Shown: piece after piece, positions 6,312 to 12,405 of the stretch | Position numbering within the stretch: position 1 is the first letter of the stretch | How the letters are laid out: the number at the start of each line of letters is the position of its first letter | Source of the DNA: JANNSW01 sp031431235 | GTDB taxonomy: Bacteria > Pseudomonadota > Alphaproteobacteria > Rhizobiales > Hyphomicrobiaceae | DNA: 12,405 bases | Direction: 5' to 3' | Assembly: GCA_031431235.1 (NCBI GenBank) | Contig: JANPDA010000183.1 | Coordinates: 1-12,405 of the forward strand | The notes under the pieces: model-generated | Told to the model about the DNA's origin: nothing | What the model saw: only the letters and a program-made list of their open reading frames with translations | The model's database searches: none | Translations under genes and position numbers: made by a program

Positions 6312-7409
6312 GTGGTCGGTCGAGCAAGAGTGGGTGTGACGGCCAGACGCAATGGTCCCGATGGCTGCAACGCCGCACGCTGGCGCGTTGCGGCCGGCCT
6401 CGCACTGCTGGCAATGGTCGCACTGATCACGCTTTCGGCCGCAGGCAGCACGGAGCCAACCGGCGAGCTTGTCGTGCGGCGTGGGGTGAAGGAAGAGATC
6501 CGGACTTTGCTTGCGGCCCGCGACTATGCCGGGCTCGAGGCAATCGCCGAGCGCTATCGCTCTGGCAAGGACCGAACGCCGAGCGGCATCTGGAAGCTCA
6601 CGCTCTTCTACGGCTCGCTGCATGACGCCATCGCGACGGTGCGGGCCTCCGACCGCGCCGGCTGGCGCGCGCTCGCGGCCGACATGGGCACGTGGCGCAA
6701 GCGCTATCCCGCCTCGCCCACGGCCATCGTCGCAGGAGGTCTCCTGCTCAAACGGATGGCCTGGAACCTGCGTCCGACGGGGATCGTGCTCGAGGCTGCA
6801 CTCAGCACCGATCGCCGATTTCTCGATCGGCTGAGGACCGCGCGACGGTTTCTCGACGCCAACGAGGCAATCGCCGGCAGCGACCCGCATTTCTACGTCG
6901 TCTGGGCGAGCCTTGCGGCAGCGCTCGGCGAGGACAACGGCGAGTTCATTTCCCGCCTGCAGCAGGCGGCCGCGCGCGAGCCGGGCTACTACCAGCTCTA
7001 TTTCGCCGCCCTCGACCAGTTTGCGCCGGCCGATGGTCAGCCAGCGAGCGACCAGGCCCGAGCGGTCGAGGCGCTCGCCAACCTCGCGGTCGAGAACACC
7101 CGCACTGCCGAAGGCCACGGCGTCTATGCCCGCATCTACTGGTATGCTTCCACCGCCTTCTGGAAAGACCGGCTGTTCGCCGCCTCCCACGTGGACTGGG
7201 CTCGGATGCAGGTTGGCATCGACGATGTGCTCGCACGCTATCCAGATGCCTGGAATCTCAACAATTTCGCACGCCTCGCCTGCCTCAAAGGCGACCGCGG
7301 CAAGACTGCCGAGCTGTTCGCCCGCATGCATGGCGAATTGGCGTTGGAGGCTTGGCCGTCGCGCGCCGAGGCCGAGCGTTGCCACGACCTGGCAAATGGC
7401 AAGGGCTGA
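6312..7409 (+). CDS. Hypothetical membrane-anchored, helix-rich protein
   Basis: Up to 365 residues, not firmly recognised. Residues 24-44 are a hydrophobic helix after an Arg-rich leader, so the protein is probably anchored in the inner membrane with its C-terminal domain outside the cytoplasm, or exported. The remainder is alpha-helical with TPR-like spacing: LLAARDYAGLEAIAERYRSG at 66-85, WRKRYPASPTA at 128-138 followed by the helix IVAGGLLLKRMAWNLRP, and a final part with NNFARLACLKGDRGKTAELF. The YPxSPxA-helix-AW pattern recalls DUF4034-type proteins, which is a weak resemblance from memory. The start is uncertain: GTG at 6312, 6330 or 6336 are all possible and none has a strong ribosome-binding site; no ATG lies before the membrane helix. 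It follows cobS by 85 bp, which does not show a link to cobalamin. The stop TGA abuts the hemH stop exactly. Confidence 0.78.
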   Translation: MVGRARVGVTARRNGPDGCNAARWRVAAGLALLAMVALITLSAAGSTEPTGELVVRRGVKEEIRTLLAARDYAGLEAIAERYRSGKDRTPSGIWKLTLFYGSLHDAIATVRASDRAGWRALAADMGTWRKRYPASPTAIVAGGLLLKRMAWNLRPTGIVLEAALSTDRRFLDRLRTARRFLDANEAIAGSDPHFYVVWASLAAALGEDNGEFISRLQQAAAREPGYYQLYFAALDQFAPADGQPASDQARAVEALANLAVENTRTAEGHGVYARIYWYASTAFWKDRLFAASHVDWARMQVGIDDVLARYPDAWNLNNFARLACLKGDRGKTAELFARMHGELALEAWPSRAEAERCHDLANGKG

Positions 7410-8465
7410 TCACACCCAACCGGCGAGCTCGCGCCGGACGATCGATTCGAGCATCGCCATGCCGTGCGGCCCGTCGTTGAGGCAGGGGATGTGGGTGAAC
7501 GTCTCGCCGCCGGCCTTGTGGAAGATCTCCGCCGAGCCGACCGCGATCTCCTCCAGCGTCTCCAGGCAATCGGCGGCGAATCCGGGATTGAGCACGGCAA
7601 TGCGCTCGATGCCTGAGCGCGCCAGCTCCGCGACCGTCGCATCCGTGTATGGCTGCAACCATTGCGCGGGCCCGAACCGCGACTGGAACGTCGTGCGCAG
7701 CCGCTCAGCCGGCCATCCGAGCGCCTCGCGCAACAGCCGCGTGGTTTTCATGCAATGGCAATAATAGGGGTCACCCTTGTCGAAATAGGATTGCGGGATG
7801 CCGTGATAGGAGGCGAGCACCACCTCGGGCTCGTGCTTCGCCCCCGCGATCGCCTCACGCACCGAGGCGGCGAGCGCAGCGATATAGTCTGGATCGTCGT
7901 AGTAGGGTGCAACCGTCCTCACCGCCGGCTGCCAGCGCATGGCGGCAAGGGCTTCGAATGCCTTGTCGTTGACGCTCGCAGTGGTACAGGCACAGTACTG
8001 GGGATAGAGCGGGAACACGAGAACCCGATCGCAACCCGCCTGCATCAGCGCCTGCAATCGCTCTGCAATCGCCGGCTTGCCATAGCGCATGGCCCAGTCG
8101 ACCGCGATCCGGGTGCCGGGCGGCGCGATCGCCCCGGCGAGTTGCTCGGCCTGCGAGCGGGTGAAGGTGCGCAGCGGGCTTTCGTTGCGCTGCTCGTTCC
8201 AGATCGACCGATAGAGCTTGCCGGAGCGCCGCGGACGTCGTTGCAGGATGATCAGATTGAGAATCGGCCACCACAGCAGCGGCGAGGTCTCGATCACCCG
8301 ACGGTCGGACAGAAACTCCTTCAGGTAGCGGCGCATCGACCAGTAGTCGGTGCCATCGGGCGTGCCGAGATTGACGAGCAGCACACCGATCCGGCCATTC
8401 CCGACCGCTGGATGGCCGGCGGGGCGATGGCCGCGATCCTGGTCGTCGATGCTGGCAATTGCCAC
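7410..8465 (-). CDS. hemH: Ferrochelatase
   Basis: HemH (EC 4.98.1.1) inserts Fe2+ into protoporphyrin IX to make protoheme at the cytoplasmic membrane. Seen: 351 residues, normal for the family. GVLLVNLGTPDG is at 27-38, FPLYPQY at 151-157, and ASYHGIPQSYFDKGDPY at 218-234 with the catalytic histidine at 221. FQSRFGPAQWLQPYTD lies at 260-275, LNPGFAADCLETLEEI at 292-307, and AGGETFTHIPCLN at 318-330. This pattern follows the E. coli type closely. The GTG start at 8465 has GGGAG nine bases upstream. A 25-residue N-terminal tail before the core is somewhat long, and an internal start is possible but less supported. The gene diverges from amn across 100 bp and converges on the preceding gene with no spacer. 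It is not grouped with other heme genes here. Confidence 0.97.
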   Translation of the reverse strand: MAIASIDDQDRGHRPAGHPAVGNGRIGVLLVNLGTPDGTDYWSMRRYLKEFLSDRRVIETSPLLWWPILNLIILQRRPRRSGKLYRSIWNEQRNESPLRTFTRSQAEQLAGAIAPPGTRIAVDWAMRYGKPAIAERLQALMQAGCDRVLVFPLYPQYCACTTASVNDKAFEALAAMRWQPAVRTVAPYYDDPDYIAALAASVREAIAGAKHEPEVVLASYHGIPQSYFDKGDPYYCHCMKTTRLLREALGWPAERLRTTFQSRFGPAQWLQPYTDATVAELARSGIERIAVLNPGFAADCLETLEEIAVGSAEIFHKAGGETFTHIPCLNDGPHGMAMLESIVRRELAGWV

Positions 8466-8565
8466 TGGTGCTCACTCCCGGTTGCTCGTGCCCCGTGCTA
8501 CGAACAGCGCCAAGAATAGACCAGATCGCAGGCGATGACACGCCGCCGCATCCGCACGAGGGACC
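8466..8565. promoter_or_regulatory. Divergent hemH-amn intergenic region
   Basis: This 100-bp gap must carry the promoters of both hemH (leftward) and amn (rightward) unless they lie within the coding regions. It contains the GGGAG ribosome-binding site of hemH (minus strand, 8475-8479) and GAGGG close to the amn ATG at 8566. No confident -35/-10 pair or operator palindrome was identified. Confidence 0.45.
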
Positions 8566-10050
8566 ATGCCGAAGCCGACCAAGTCCGCCGATACGGCCTA
8601 TGCGACGGCGCTGGAGCGCCACGATACCGCCGGCACCGCGCTCGAGCACATCGGGCGCATCTACGAATCGAGCGCGGAACGGGTGCGCCAGCGTTTCGCC
8701 CGGTTCCTCGAGGGCAAGCGCACGGGCGATCCGACGCTCGAGGCCTGCTATCCCTATCTGGGTGTCACCGTCGACACCGACCGGCTCGTCTACGATGCGC
8801 GGCCTTCCTGGGGCACGCTCGCCTATCAGGGCAGCTACGGCACCACGCTGACCCGGCCCGACATTTTCGCCGACTACTGGCGTGCCCAGCTCGAGCGCCT
8901 GATCAGCTATCACGGAGTGCCGGTCGAGGTCGGGGTCAGCCGGCGGCGGATGCCGCTCCCGTTCGTGGTCGAGGAGGCAACCGCCAACCTGCGCGTCGAG
9001 GATCTGCGCGCGCTGCAGGCCGTGTTCGCGTTGCCCGACCTCTCGCAGATCGACGATGCCGTCGCCAATGGCACCCATCAGTCGGCGCCCGGCATGCCAG
9101 AGCCGCTCGCGCTCTTCTCCGCCGAGCGCATCGACCTCGCGGTGCAGCGGCTGCATCACTACACCGGCACGCATGCCCGGCACTTCCAGCGCTTCGTGCT
9201 CTTCACCAACTACCAGCGCTATGTGGACGCCTTCATCGCCCGGGGGGCCGAGGCGCTCGCTGGCAACGGCAATGAGGGCACCACGGCGTTTGTCGAGCCG
9301 GGCGACATCGTCACCTTCGTCGGCGAGCAGCGGCCATCCGATGGCGCCGGCCAACGGTCGCAACCTCAGATGCCCGCCTACCACCTCGTGCGCGAGGACC
9401 GGCTCGGCGTCACTCTCGTCAACATCGGCGTTGGACCCTCGAACGCCAAGACCATCACCGACCACCTGGCGGTGCTGCGCCCGCATTGCTGGCTGATGGT
9501 CGGTCATTGCGGCGGCCTCCGCCGCTCCCAGCAGCTCGGCGACTACGTGCTCGCGCACGCCTATGTGAGGGAGGACAATGTGCTCGACCGGGACCTGCCA
9601 TCCTGGGTGCCGGTGCCCCCGATCGCCGAGATCCAGATGGCGCTGCAGGACGCCGTGCGGCAGGTCACGGGGCTCTCGGGCGACGATCTGAAGACCAGGA
9701 TGCGGACAGGGACCGTGGTCTCGACCGCCGATCGCAATTGGGAGCTGCGCTATGATGACCTCTACACCCGCTTCAACCAGTCGCGCGCGATCGCAATCGA
9801 CATGGAAAGCGCGACCATCGCCACCAACGGGTTTCGATTCCGCGTACCCTACGGCACGTTGCTGTGCGTCTCCGACAAGCCGCTGCATGGCGAGTTGAAG
9901 CTGCGCGGCATGGCGAACGCCTTCTACCAGCAACGCATCAGCCAGCACCTGACGATCGGGTTGGAAGCCATCCGGCTGATCCGCGAGGCTGGCATCGAGC
10001 GCCTGCATTCGCGCAAGCTGAGGAGTTTCGACGAGCCGGCGTTCCGATGA
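8566..10050 (+). CDS. amn: AMP nucleosidase
   Basis: Amn (EC 3.2.2.4) hydrolyses AMP to adenine and ribose 5-phosphate, helping to control the adenylate pool. Seen: 494 residues, close to the 484 of the E. coli protein. The N-terminal Amn-specific domain occupies about residues 10-180, and the purine-nucleoside-phosphorylase-like catalytic domain about 275-475. Motifs include NIGVGPSNAKT at 286-296, VGHCGGLRRS at 312-321, AIDMESATIATNGFRFRVPY at 410-429, and CVSDKPLHGELKL at 434-446; the Glu of DMES and the Asp of SDKP are the expected active-site residues. The C-terminus HSRKLRSFDEPAFR closely matches the conserved family ending. The ATG is preceded by GAGGG at short spacing. The last 24 sense bases before the final A (10023-10046) are repeated at 11101-11124, so the present stop codon (TGA) appears to come from an inserted islet while the original (TAG) lies at 11126-11128. 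Confidence 0.97.
   Translation: MPKPTKSADTAYATALERHDTAGTALEHIGRIYESSAERVRQRFARFLEGKRTGDPTLEACYPYLGVTVDTDRLVYDARPSWGTLAYQGSYGTTLTRPDIFADYWRAQLERLISYHGVPVEVGVSRRRMPLPFVVEEATANLRVEDLRALQAVFALPDLSQIDDAVANGTHQSAPGMPEPLALFSAERIDLAVQRLHHYTGTHARHFQRFVLFTNYQRYVDAFIARGAEALAGNGNEGTTAFVEPGDIVTFVGEQRPSDGAGQRSQPQMPAYHLVREDRLGVTLVNIGVGPSNAKTITDHLAVLRPHCWLMVGHCGGLRRSQQLGDYVLAHAYVREDNVLDRDLPSWVPVPPIAEIQMALQDAVRQVTGLSGDDLKTRMRTGTVVSTADRNWELRYDDLYTRFNQSRAIAIDMESATIATNGFRFRVPYGTLLCVSDKPLHGELKLRGMANAFYQQRISQHLTIGLEAIRLIREAGIERLHSRKLRSFDEPAFR
10023..10046 (+). repeat. Left direct repeat (attL-like), inside the end of amn
   Basis: This copy begins GAGTTTCGACGAG, contains the palindrome GCCGGC at 10035-10040, and ends GTTCCG. 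It encodes most of the last eight residues of AMP nucleosidase, SFDEPAFR. The next bases are ATGATGG, so the crossover supplies both the amn stop and a possible start for the next gene. Confidence 0.9.
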
Positions 10051-10180
10051 TGGGGCGGTATGGTTCAGAAACGTCAGATTTCGCGACTGACTGTCAAGCA
10101 CTGCTCGAGGTATCGACACCAAGCGAAATTGAGATTCTTGCGGACCTGATCCGACGTGCGAGCACTGATTCGGTGCGTCG

Positions 10181-10187
10181 AAGGAGG
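10181..10187 (+). promoter_or_regulatory. Strong ribosome-binding site within the first islet gene
   Basis: AAGGAGG with a six-base spacer to ATG at 10194 is the best match to the anti-Shine-Dalgarno sequence in this part of the window. It favours the shorter form of the islet protein, or an internal second start. The earlier candidate ATGs at 10047 and 10050 have no such site and would depend on coupling to amn. Confidence 0.65.
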
Positions 10188-10193
10188 GGCGAC

Positions 10194-10559
10194 ATGGACT
10201 ACCCAGCAATGATTCGGCGTGGATATCGATGCCGTCGATTTGAGGTTCGGACGCGGTCCGAGGGATCGGCAGGCTTGGCAAGCGCCAATTTGAGCGCTAA
10301 GCTGTTCCGTATGATGCACAGCCTGACATTCAGCGATCGATGGCATGCTTTCATCGACGCGTATTTCCACTCGATCGAGTTCCATCCGATGTCTGGCGAA
10401 GGTTTGTTTTTTCGTCGTGATGCGGATGCATTGATGGCTGATTTCATCCGAACGCAATTGGATTTCGCTGAAGCCAGGGAGACAATTCTCTCGGATCCGC
10501 AGCGATTTCTCGCACCAGAGTTTGCGGTCGACGCCGGCACGGGTCGACGCCAGGCATGA
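10194..10559 (+). CDS. Unrecognised islet protein, first gene of a two-gene unit
   Basis: From ATG at 10194 the product has 121 residues. This start has an ideal AAGGAGG six bases upstream. The frame is open back to ATG at 10047, which overlaps the amn stop (ATGA) and would give 170 residues beginning MMGRYGSETSDFATDCQALL; codon use in that extra part is similar, so it may be genuine. Seen: no signal peptide, no membrane segment and no known catalytic motif. The short form starts MDYPAMIRRGYRCRRFEVRT, and the middle is rich in aromatic residues and His (FSDRWHAFIDAYFHSIEFHP). An acidic helix with QLDFAEARETILSDPQRF lies near the C-terminus. Base composition is far lower in GC than amn. The stop overlaps the ATG of the DUF2335 gene, so the two are probably made together. 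Function is unknown; a partner of the membrane protein is the simplest idea. Confidence 0.7.
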   Translation: MDYPAMIRRGYRCRRFEVRTRSEGSAGLASANLSAKLFRMMHSLTFSDRWHAFIDAYFHSIEFHPMSGEGLFFRRDADALMADFIRTQLDFAEARETILSDPQRFLAPEFAVDAGTGRRQA

Positions 10560-11089
10560 ACGTGCGGAGCGGCAAGGATGATGATTTGCCGAAAGGGCAG
10601 GCAAGTCCAGCGCCCGAAGACTCCCCGCCGGCGGTCGCTGAGTCGATACAGGCAGAAATCCGGGAGATTGCGACCCAGCTTGGAGTCGATCTCAGCGATC
10701 CCAAGGTTGCGAGCGTCTTCATACAAAGTGTCACCAGACGGTCGAGCCCGTATCCGGACATCGAGACTGCCAAGCAGTGGGAGAGCATTTACCCCGGTGC
10801 CGCGCGAATCTTTATCGATATGCCGCGCGACCAGGCGCTACATCGGCAGGCACTCGAGCGAACTCAAGTGAGGGTCGACGCCGCAATCCGGCTTGGCGGT
10901 AGTGTATTCGCAGGCATCGTCGCTCTTGCATCTATCTATGCAGCGTACAATCTCGCCCTGGTTGCAAAGGGCGGCTACGACTATTTGCTCGTCGTTCTCA
11001 TTCTCATCGTGGGGGTTGGAGGAACGAACATTGTTCCGCGTATCATCGAACGGCTTCCGAAGTACACGATCATGAAGGACAAGGAATAG
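10556..11089 (+). CDS. DUF2335-type two-helix membrane protein
   Basis: A 177-residue protein. The first 30 residues are polar and Pro-rich and probably disordered. Residues 30-60 form a helix and loop (SIQAEIREIATQLGVDLSDP). Residues 77-101, SIYPGAARIFIDMPRDQALH followed by RQALE, fit the DUF2335 hallmark as I recall it: a Pro-Gly-Ala-Ala pair leading into a helix that ends with HRxxLE. Two membrane helices follow, at about 112-134 and 142-163, with a short loop KGGYDY and a basic C-terminal tail. The overall order matches DUF2335 membrane proteins, which occur scattered in bacterial genomes and mobile DNA; their role is not established to my knowledge. The start overlaps the stop of the upstream gene (ATGA), with only a weak ribosome-binding site, so translation is probably coupled. 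The stop TAG lies 11 bases before the right direct repeat. Confidence 0.85.
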   Translation: MNVRSGKDDDLPKGQASPAPEDSPPAVAESIQAEIREIATQLGVDLSDPKVASVFIQSVTRRSSPYPDIETAKQWESIYPGAARIFIDMPRDQALHRQALERTQVRVDAAIRLGGSVFAGIVALASIYAAYNLALVAKGGYDYLLVVLILIVGVGGTNIVPRIIERLPKYTIMKDKE

Positions 11090-11100
11090 AGTTCGATTTC

Positions 11101-11124
11101 GAGTTTCGACGAGCCGGCGTTCCG
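11101..11124 (+). repeat. Right direct repeat (attR-like), remnant of the original amn 3' end
   Basis: It is identical to 10023-10046. Read in the amn frame it gives SFDEPAFR with the last Arg as CGG, then TAG at 11126-11128. The uninterrupted locus would therefore have had amn ending 11 bases before the convergent gst stop, as compact as the hemH junction elsewhere in the window. Confidence 0.9.
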
Positions 11125-11139
11125 GTAGCGGTGGCACAT

Positions 11140-11757
11140 TCACGTCGGCGCGATGAATGGCTGCTGGATCGTCTGGAACACCGGCAAGGCCTCGAGCTTT
11201 GCGGCGTGTCCCGCGAGCGCTGGATGATCGACCATCGAAACGAGCCCCGGGTGCGCTTCCGTCAGGAACCGCAGCACGACCGCGACGGCGATGTCGGCGT
11301 GGCCGATGCGATTGCCGAGCCAGAACGCACTCCTCCGCTGCACGCGATCGGTCTCGAGTGCGCCCTTGATCTGGGTGCTGCACCGCTCGACCCAGACCTC
11401 CGATACGCGCTCGTGCAGCCGCTTCTCGTAGAACAGGCTGACCGCCTTCTCCGCGGTTCCCGTCGCCAGCGCCGCCACTCGCAAGGCGCGGTGACGGTCG
11501 GGCTCGGCCACCGGGAAGAGCCTGCGCCCGGCAGGCACCAGGCTGTCGATGTAGTCGAGCATGCAATGGCTCTCGGCCAGCACCTCGCCGTCGTCGAGCA
11601 CCAAAGTCGGCACGCGGATCAGCGGATTGAGCGGCCGGATGCGCTCGCCGTCGCCGAACACCGACCAGGGCCGGTGCTCGAACGCCAAGCCATAGAGTGT
11701 CAGCGCGATACCGACCCGGCGCACGAATGGCGAATCGTACTGGCCGATCAGGATCAT
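11140..11757 (-). CDS. Glutathione S-transferase family protein
   Basis: A 205-residue cytosolic protein of normal GST length. Seen: an N-terminal thioredoxin-like domain (about 1-78) starting MILIGQYDSPFVRRVGIAL, with Ser9 as the candidate residue activating glutathione. RVPTLVLDDGEVLAES at 48-63 contains the cis-proline (Pro50) and the Glu-Ser pair that holds the gamma-glutamyl part. The helical C-terminal domain covers about 88-200 and includes FWLGNRIGHADIAVAVVLRF, the usual position of the N-capping region. The substrate is not predictable. The ATG start has GGAG eight bases upstream. It lies 48 bp downstream of cysK on the same strand and may be cotranscribed, which would place a glutathione-using enzyme behind a cysteine-making one; that link is inference. 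Base composition is that of the host chromosome, unlike the islet beside it. Confidence 0.93.
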   Translation of the reverse strand: MILIGQYDSPFVRRVGIALTLYGLAFEHRPWSVFGDGERIRPLNPLIRVPTLVLDDGEVLAESHCMLDYIDSLVPAGRRLFPVAEPDRHRALRVAALATGTAEKAVSLFYEKRLHERVSEVWVERCSTQIKGALETDRVQRRSAFWLGNRIGHADIAVAVVLRFLTEAHPGLVSMVDHPALAGHAAKLEALPVFQTIQQPFIAPT

Positions 11758-11805
11758 GCCGCTAGCTCCAGCAGGGACGTGCCTCGCCGCCCGACCGTCG
11801 GGATC

Positions 11806-12405
11806 TCAAACGCCTTCGAACAGTGCCGTCGAGAGATACCGCTCGGCAAAGCTCGGCGCGAAGGTGAGGATCCGCTTGCCCGCCATCTCGGGGCGCTTGG
11901 CGAGCTCGAGTGCGGCCCAGACATTGGCCCCCGTCGAGATGCCGCCTGGAATGCCGTCGAGCTTGGCGAGCAGTCGCGCGGTCGTGAAGGCTGCCTCGTT
12001 CTCGACCTTGATCACCTCGTCGATCCGCTCCCGGTCGAGCACCGGCGGAACGAACCCCGCGCCGATCCCCTGGATCTTGTGCGGACCTTTCTCGCCCTTC
12101 GATAAGAACGGGCTGGCCGAAGGCTCAACCGCAAACACCTTCATGCCAGGGCGACGCGGCTTGAGCACACGCGCGGTTCCCGTCAACGTGCCGCCTGTAC
12201 CAACACCGACGACCAGCGCATCGATCTTGCCGCCCGTATCAGCCCAGATTTCTTCAGCCGTCGTCAGATGATGCACCTCGGGGTTGGCTGGATTCTTGAA
12301 CTGGCTCGGCTGCACGGAACCAGGGGTTGCCGCAATCAACTCGTCGGCCTTAGCAATAGCAGCACCCATCCCGCCCGCCGCAGGCGTCAGGATCAACTCC
12401 GCGCC
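11806..12405 (-). CDS. cysK: Cysteine synthase A, C-terminal part, cut by the right window edge
   Basis: O-acetylserine sulfhydrylase (EC 2.5.1.47) makes cysteine from O-acetylserine and sulfide using pyridoxal phosphate. The frame is open to the last base of the window, where it reads GAELILTPAAGGMG, so this is about the C-terminal 199 of roughly 320 residues. Seen: NPANPEVH at 34-41 of the visible part, the phosphate-binding loop VGVGTGGTLTG, GIGAGFVPP, GISTGAN, and the typical ending SFAERYLSTALFEG. These fit CysK better than cystathionine beta-synthase or CysM. The PLP-binding lysine and the substrate loop lie beyond the edge and cannot be checked. gst follows on the same strand after 48 bp. 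The intervening short stem (CCCGA at 11790-11794, TCGGG at 11798-11802) is too weak to call a terminator. Confidence 0.95.
   Translation of the reverse strand, partial: GAELILTPAAGGMGAAIAKADELIAATPGSVQPSQFKNPANPEVHHLTTAEEIWADTGGKIDALVVGVGTGGTLTGTARVLKPRRPGMKVFAVEPSASPFLSKGEKGPHKIQGIGAGFVPPVLDRERIDEVIKVENEAAFTTARLLAKLDGIPGGISTGANVWAALELAKRPEMAGKRILTFAPSFAERYLSTALFEGV

Larger units (their letters stand above)
10023..11124 (+). mobile_element. Candidate integrated islet bounded by 24-bp direct repeats at the 3' end of amn
   Basis: The 24 bases at 10023-10046 recur without mismatch at 11101-11124, and the bases immediately outside the match differ on both sides. Between the copies lies 1054 bp of clearly lower GC: hand counts of 50%, 52% and 55% on three 60-base lines, against 72% for a line within amn. 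It holds two genes joined by ATGA. In the right copy the amn reading frame would continue as SFDEPAFR and then TAG, exactly as amn should end; the left copy ends with the same residues and TGA. This is the expected outcome of site-specific insertion at a gene 3' end with regeneration of the coding sequence. No integrase, transposase or terminal inverted repeat is present, so movement would have to be driven in trans. A fortuitous duplication is the alternative. Confidence 0.65.

Noticed and set aside
9864..10046. Extension of the first islet gene back into amn
   Set aside because: It reads an alternate frame of conserved amn sequence, producing an Arg/Ala/His-rich segment. The composition break at 10047 marks where the gene-like sequence begins.
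7855..10281. An 808-codon open frame on the minus strand opposite amn
   Set aside because: It is antisense to a complete, clearly recognised AMP nucleosidase and crosses hemH in another frame. It gives a low-complexity protein rich in Arg, Gly and His, typical of antisense frames in high-GC DNA.
10023..11124. Insertion sequence or transposon as the explanation for the islet
   Set aside because: There is no transposase, no terminal inverted repeat was found, and 24-bp repeats are longer than common IS target duplications; site-specific integration fits better.
11790..11802. Terminator between cysK and gst
   Set aside because: The stem is only five pairs with a three-base loop, and no T-run follows in the direction of transcription.

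Overview
This is a GC-rich stretch of chromosome that looks alphaproteobacterial (Hyphomicrobiales or Rhodospirillales type). The inference rests on strong C/G third-position bias, several GTG starts, and the set of recognisable proteins: a phosphotransferase paired with a DUF6285 protein, CobT-CobS, an Amn-type AMP nucleosidase, and closely packed GST and CysK genes. No rRNA, tRNA, CRISPR array, transposase or integrase was seen. The genus cannot be fixed from the sequence alone.

Layout from left to right. Positions 1-322 (minus) hold the 5' part of a DUF4365 gene that runs off the left edge. Its ATG overlaps the stop of cysS (cysteinyl-tRNA synthetase, minus, 319-1725), and it is clearly poorer in GC than cysS. 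A 328-376 bp gap without a convincing gene follows, and then a plus-strand pair: an APH-fold phosphotransferase (2102-3181) and a DUF6285 protein (3178-3531), joined by an ATGA overlap. Next come a secreted or anchored TPR protein (3659-4234), the last steps of cobalamin nucleotide-loop assembly cobT and cobS (4420-6226), and a membrane-anchored protein of unknown function (6312-7409). The stop codon of that last gene abuts the stop of the convergent hemH (ferrochelatase, minus, 7410-8465). hemH diverges from amn (AMP nucleosidase, plus, 8566-10050). At the right end, a GST-family gene (minus, 11140-11757) lies downstream of cysK (minus, 11806 to the edge, partial).

The most interesting part is the segment between amn and gst. 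The last 24 coding bases of amn (10023-10046) recur exactly at 11101-11124, where they again run in frame into an Arg codon and a stop. About 1.05 kb of lower-GC DNA lies between the two copies and carries two genes: an unrecognised protein (10194-10559, possibly from 10047) and a two-TM DUF2335-type membrane protein (10556-11089), again joined by ATGA. This looks like a small integrated islet that uses the conserved 3' end of amn as its target and restores the amn coding sequence. No recombinase is encoded inside it.

Most of the rest is housekeeping: translation (cysS), tetrapyrrole cofactors (cobT, cobS, hemH), purine nucleotide turnover (amn), and sulfur and thiol metabolism (cysK, gst). 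The two low-GC accessory units, DUF4365 after cysS and the islet after amn, are each attached directly to the 3' end of a housekeeping gene.
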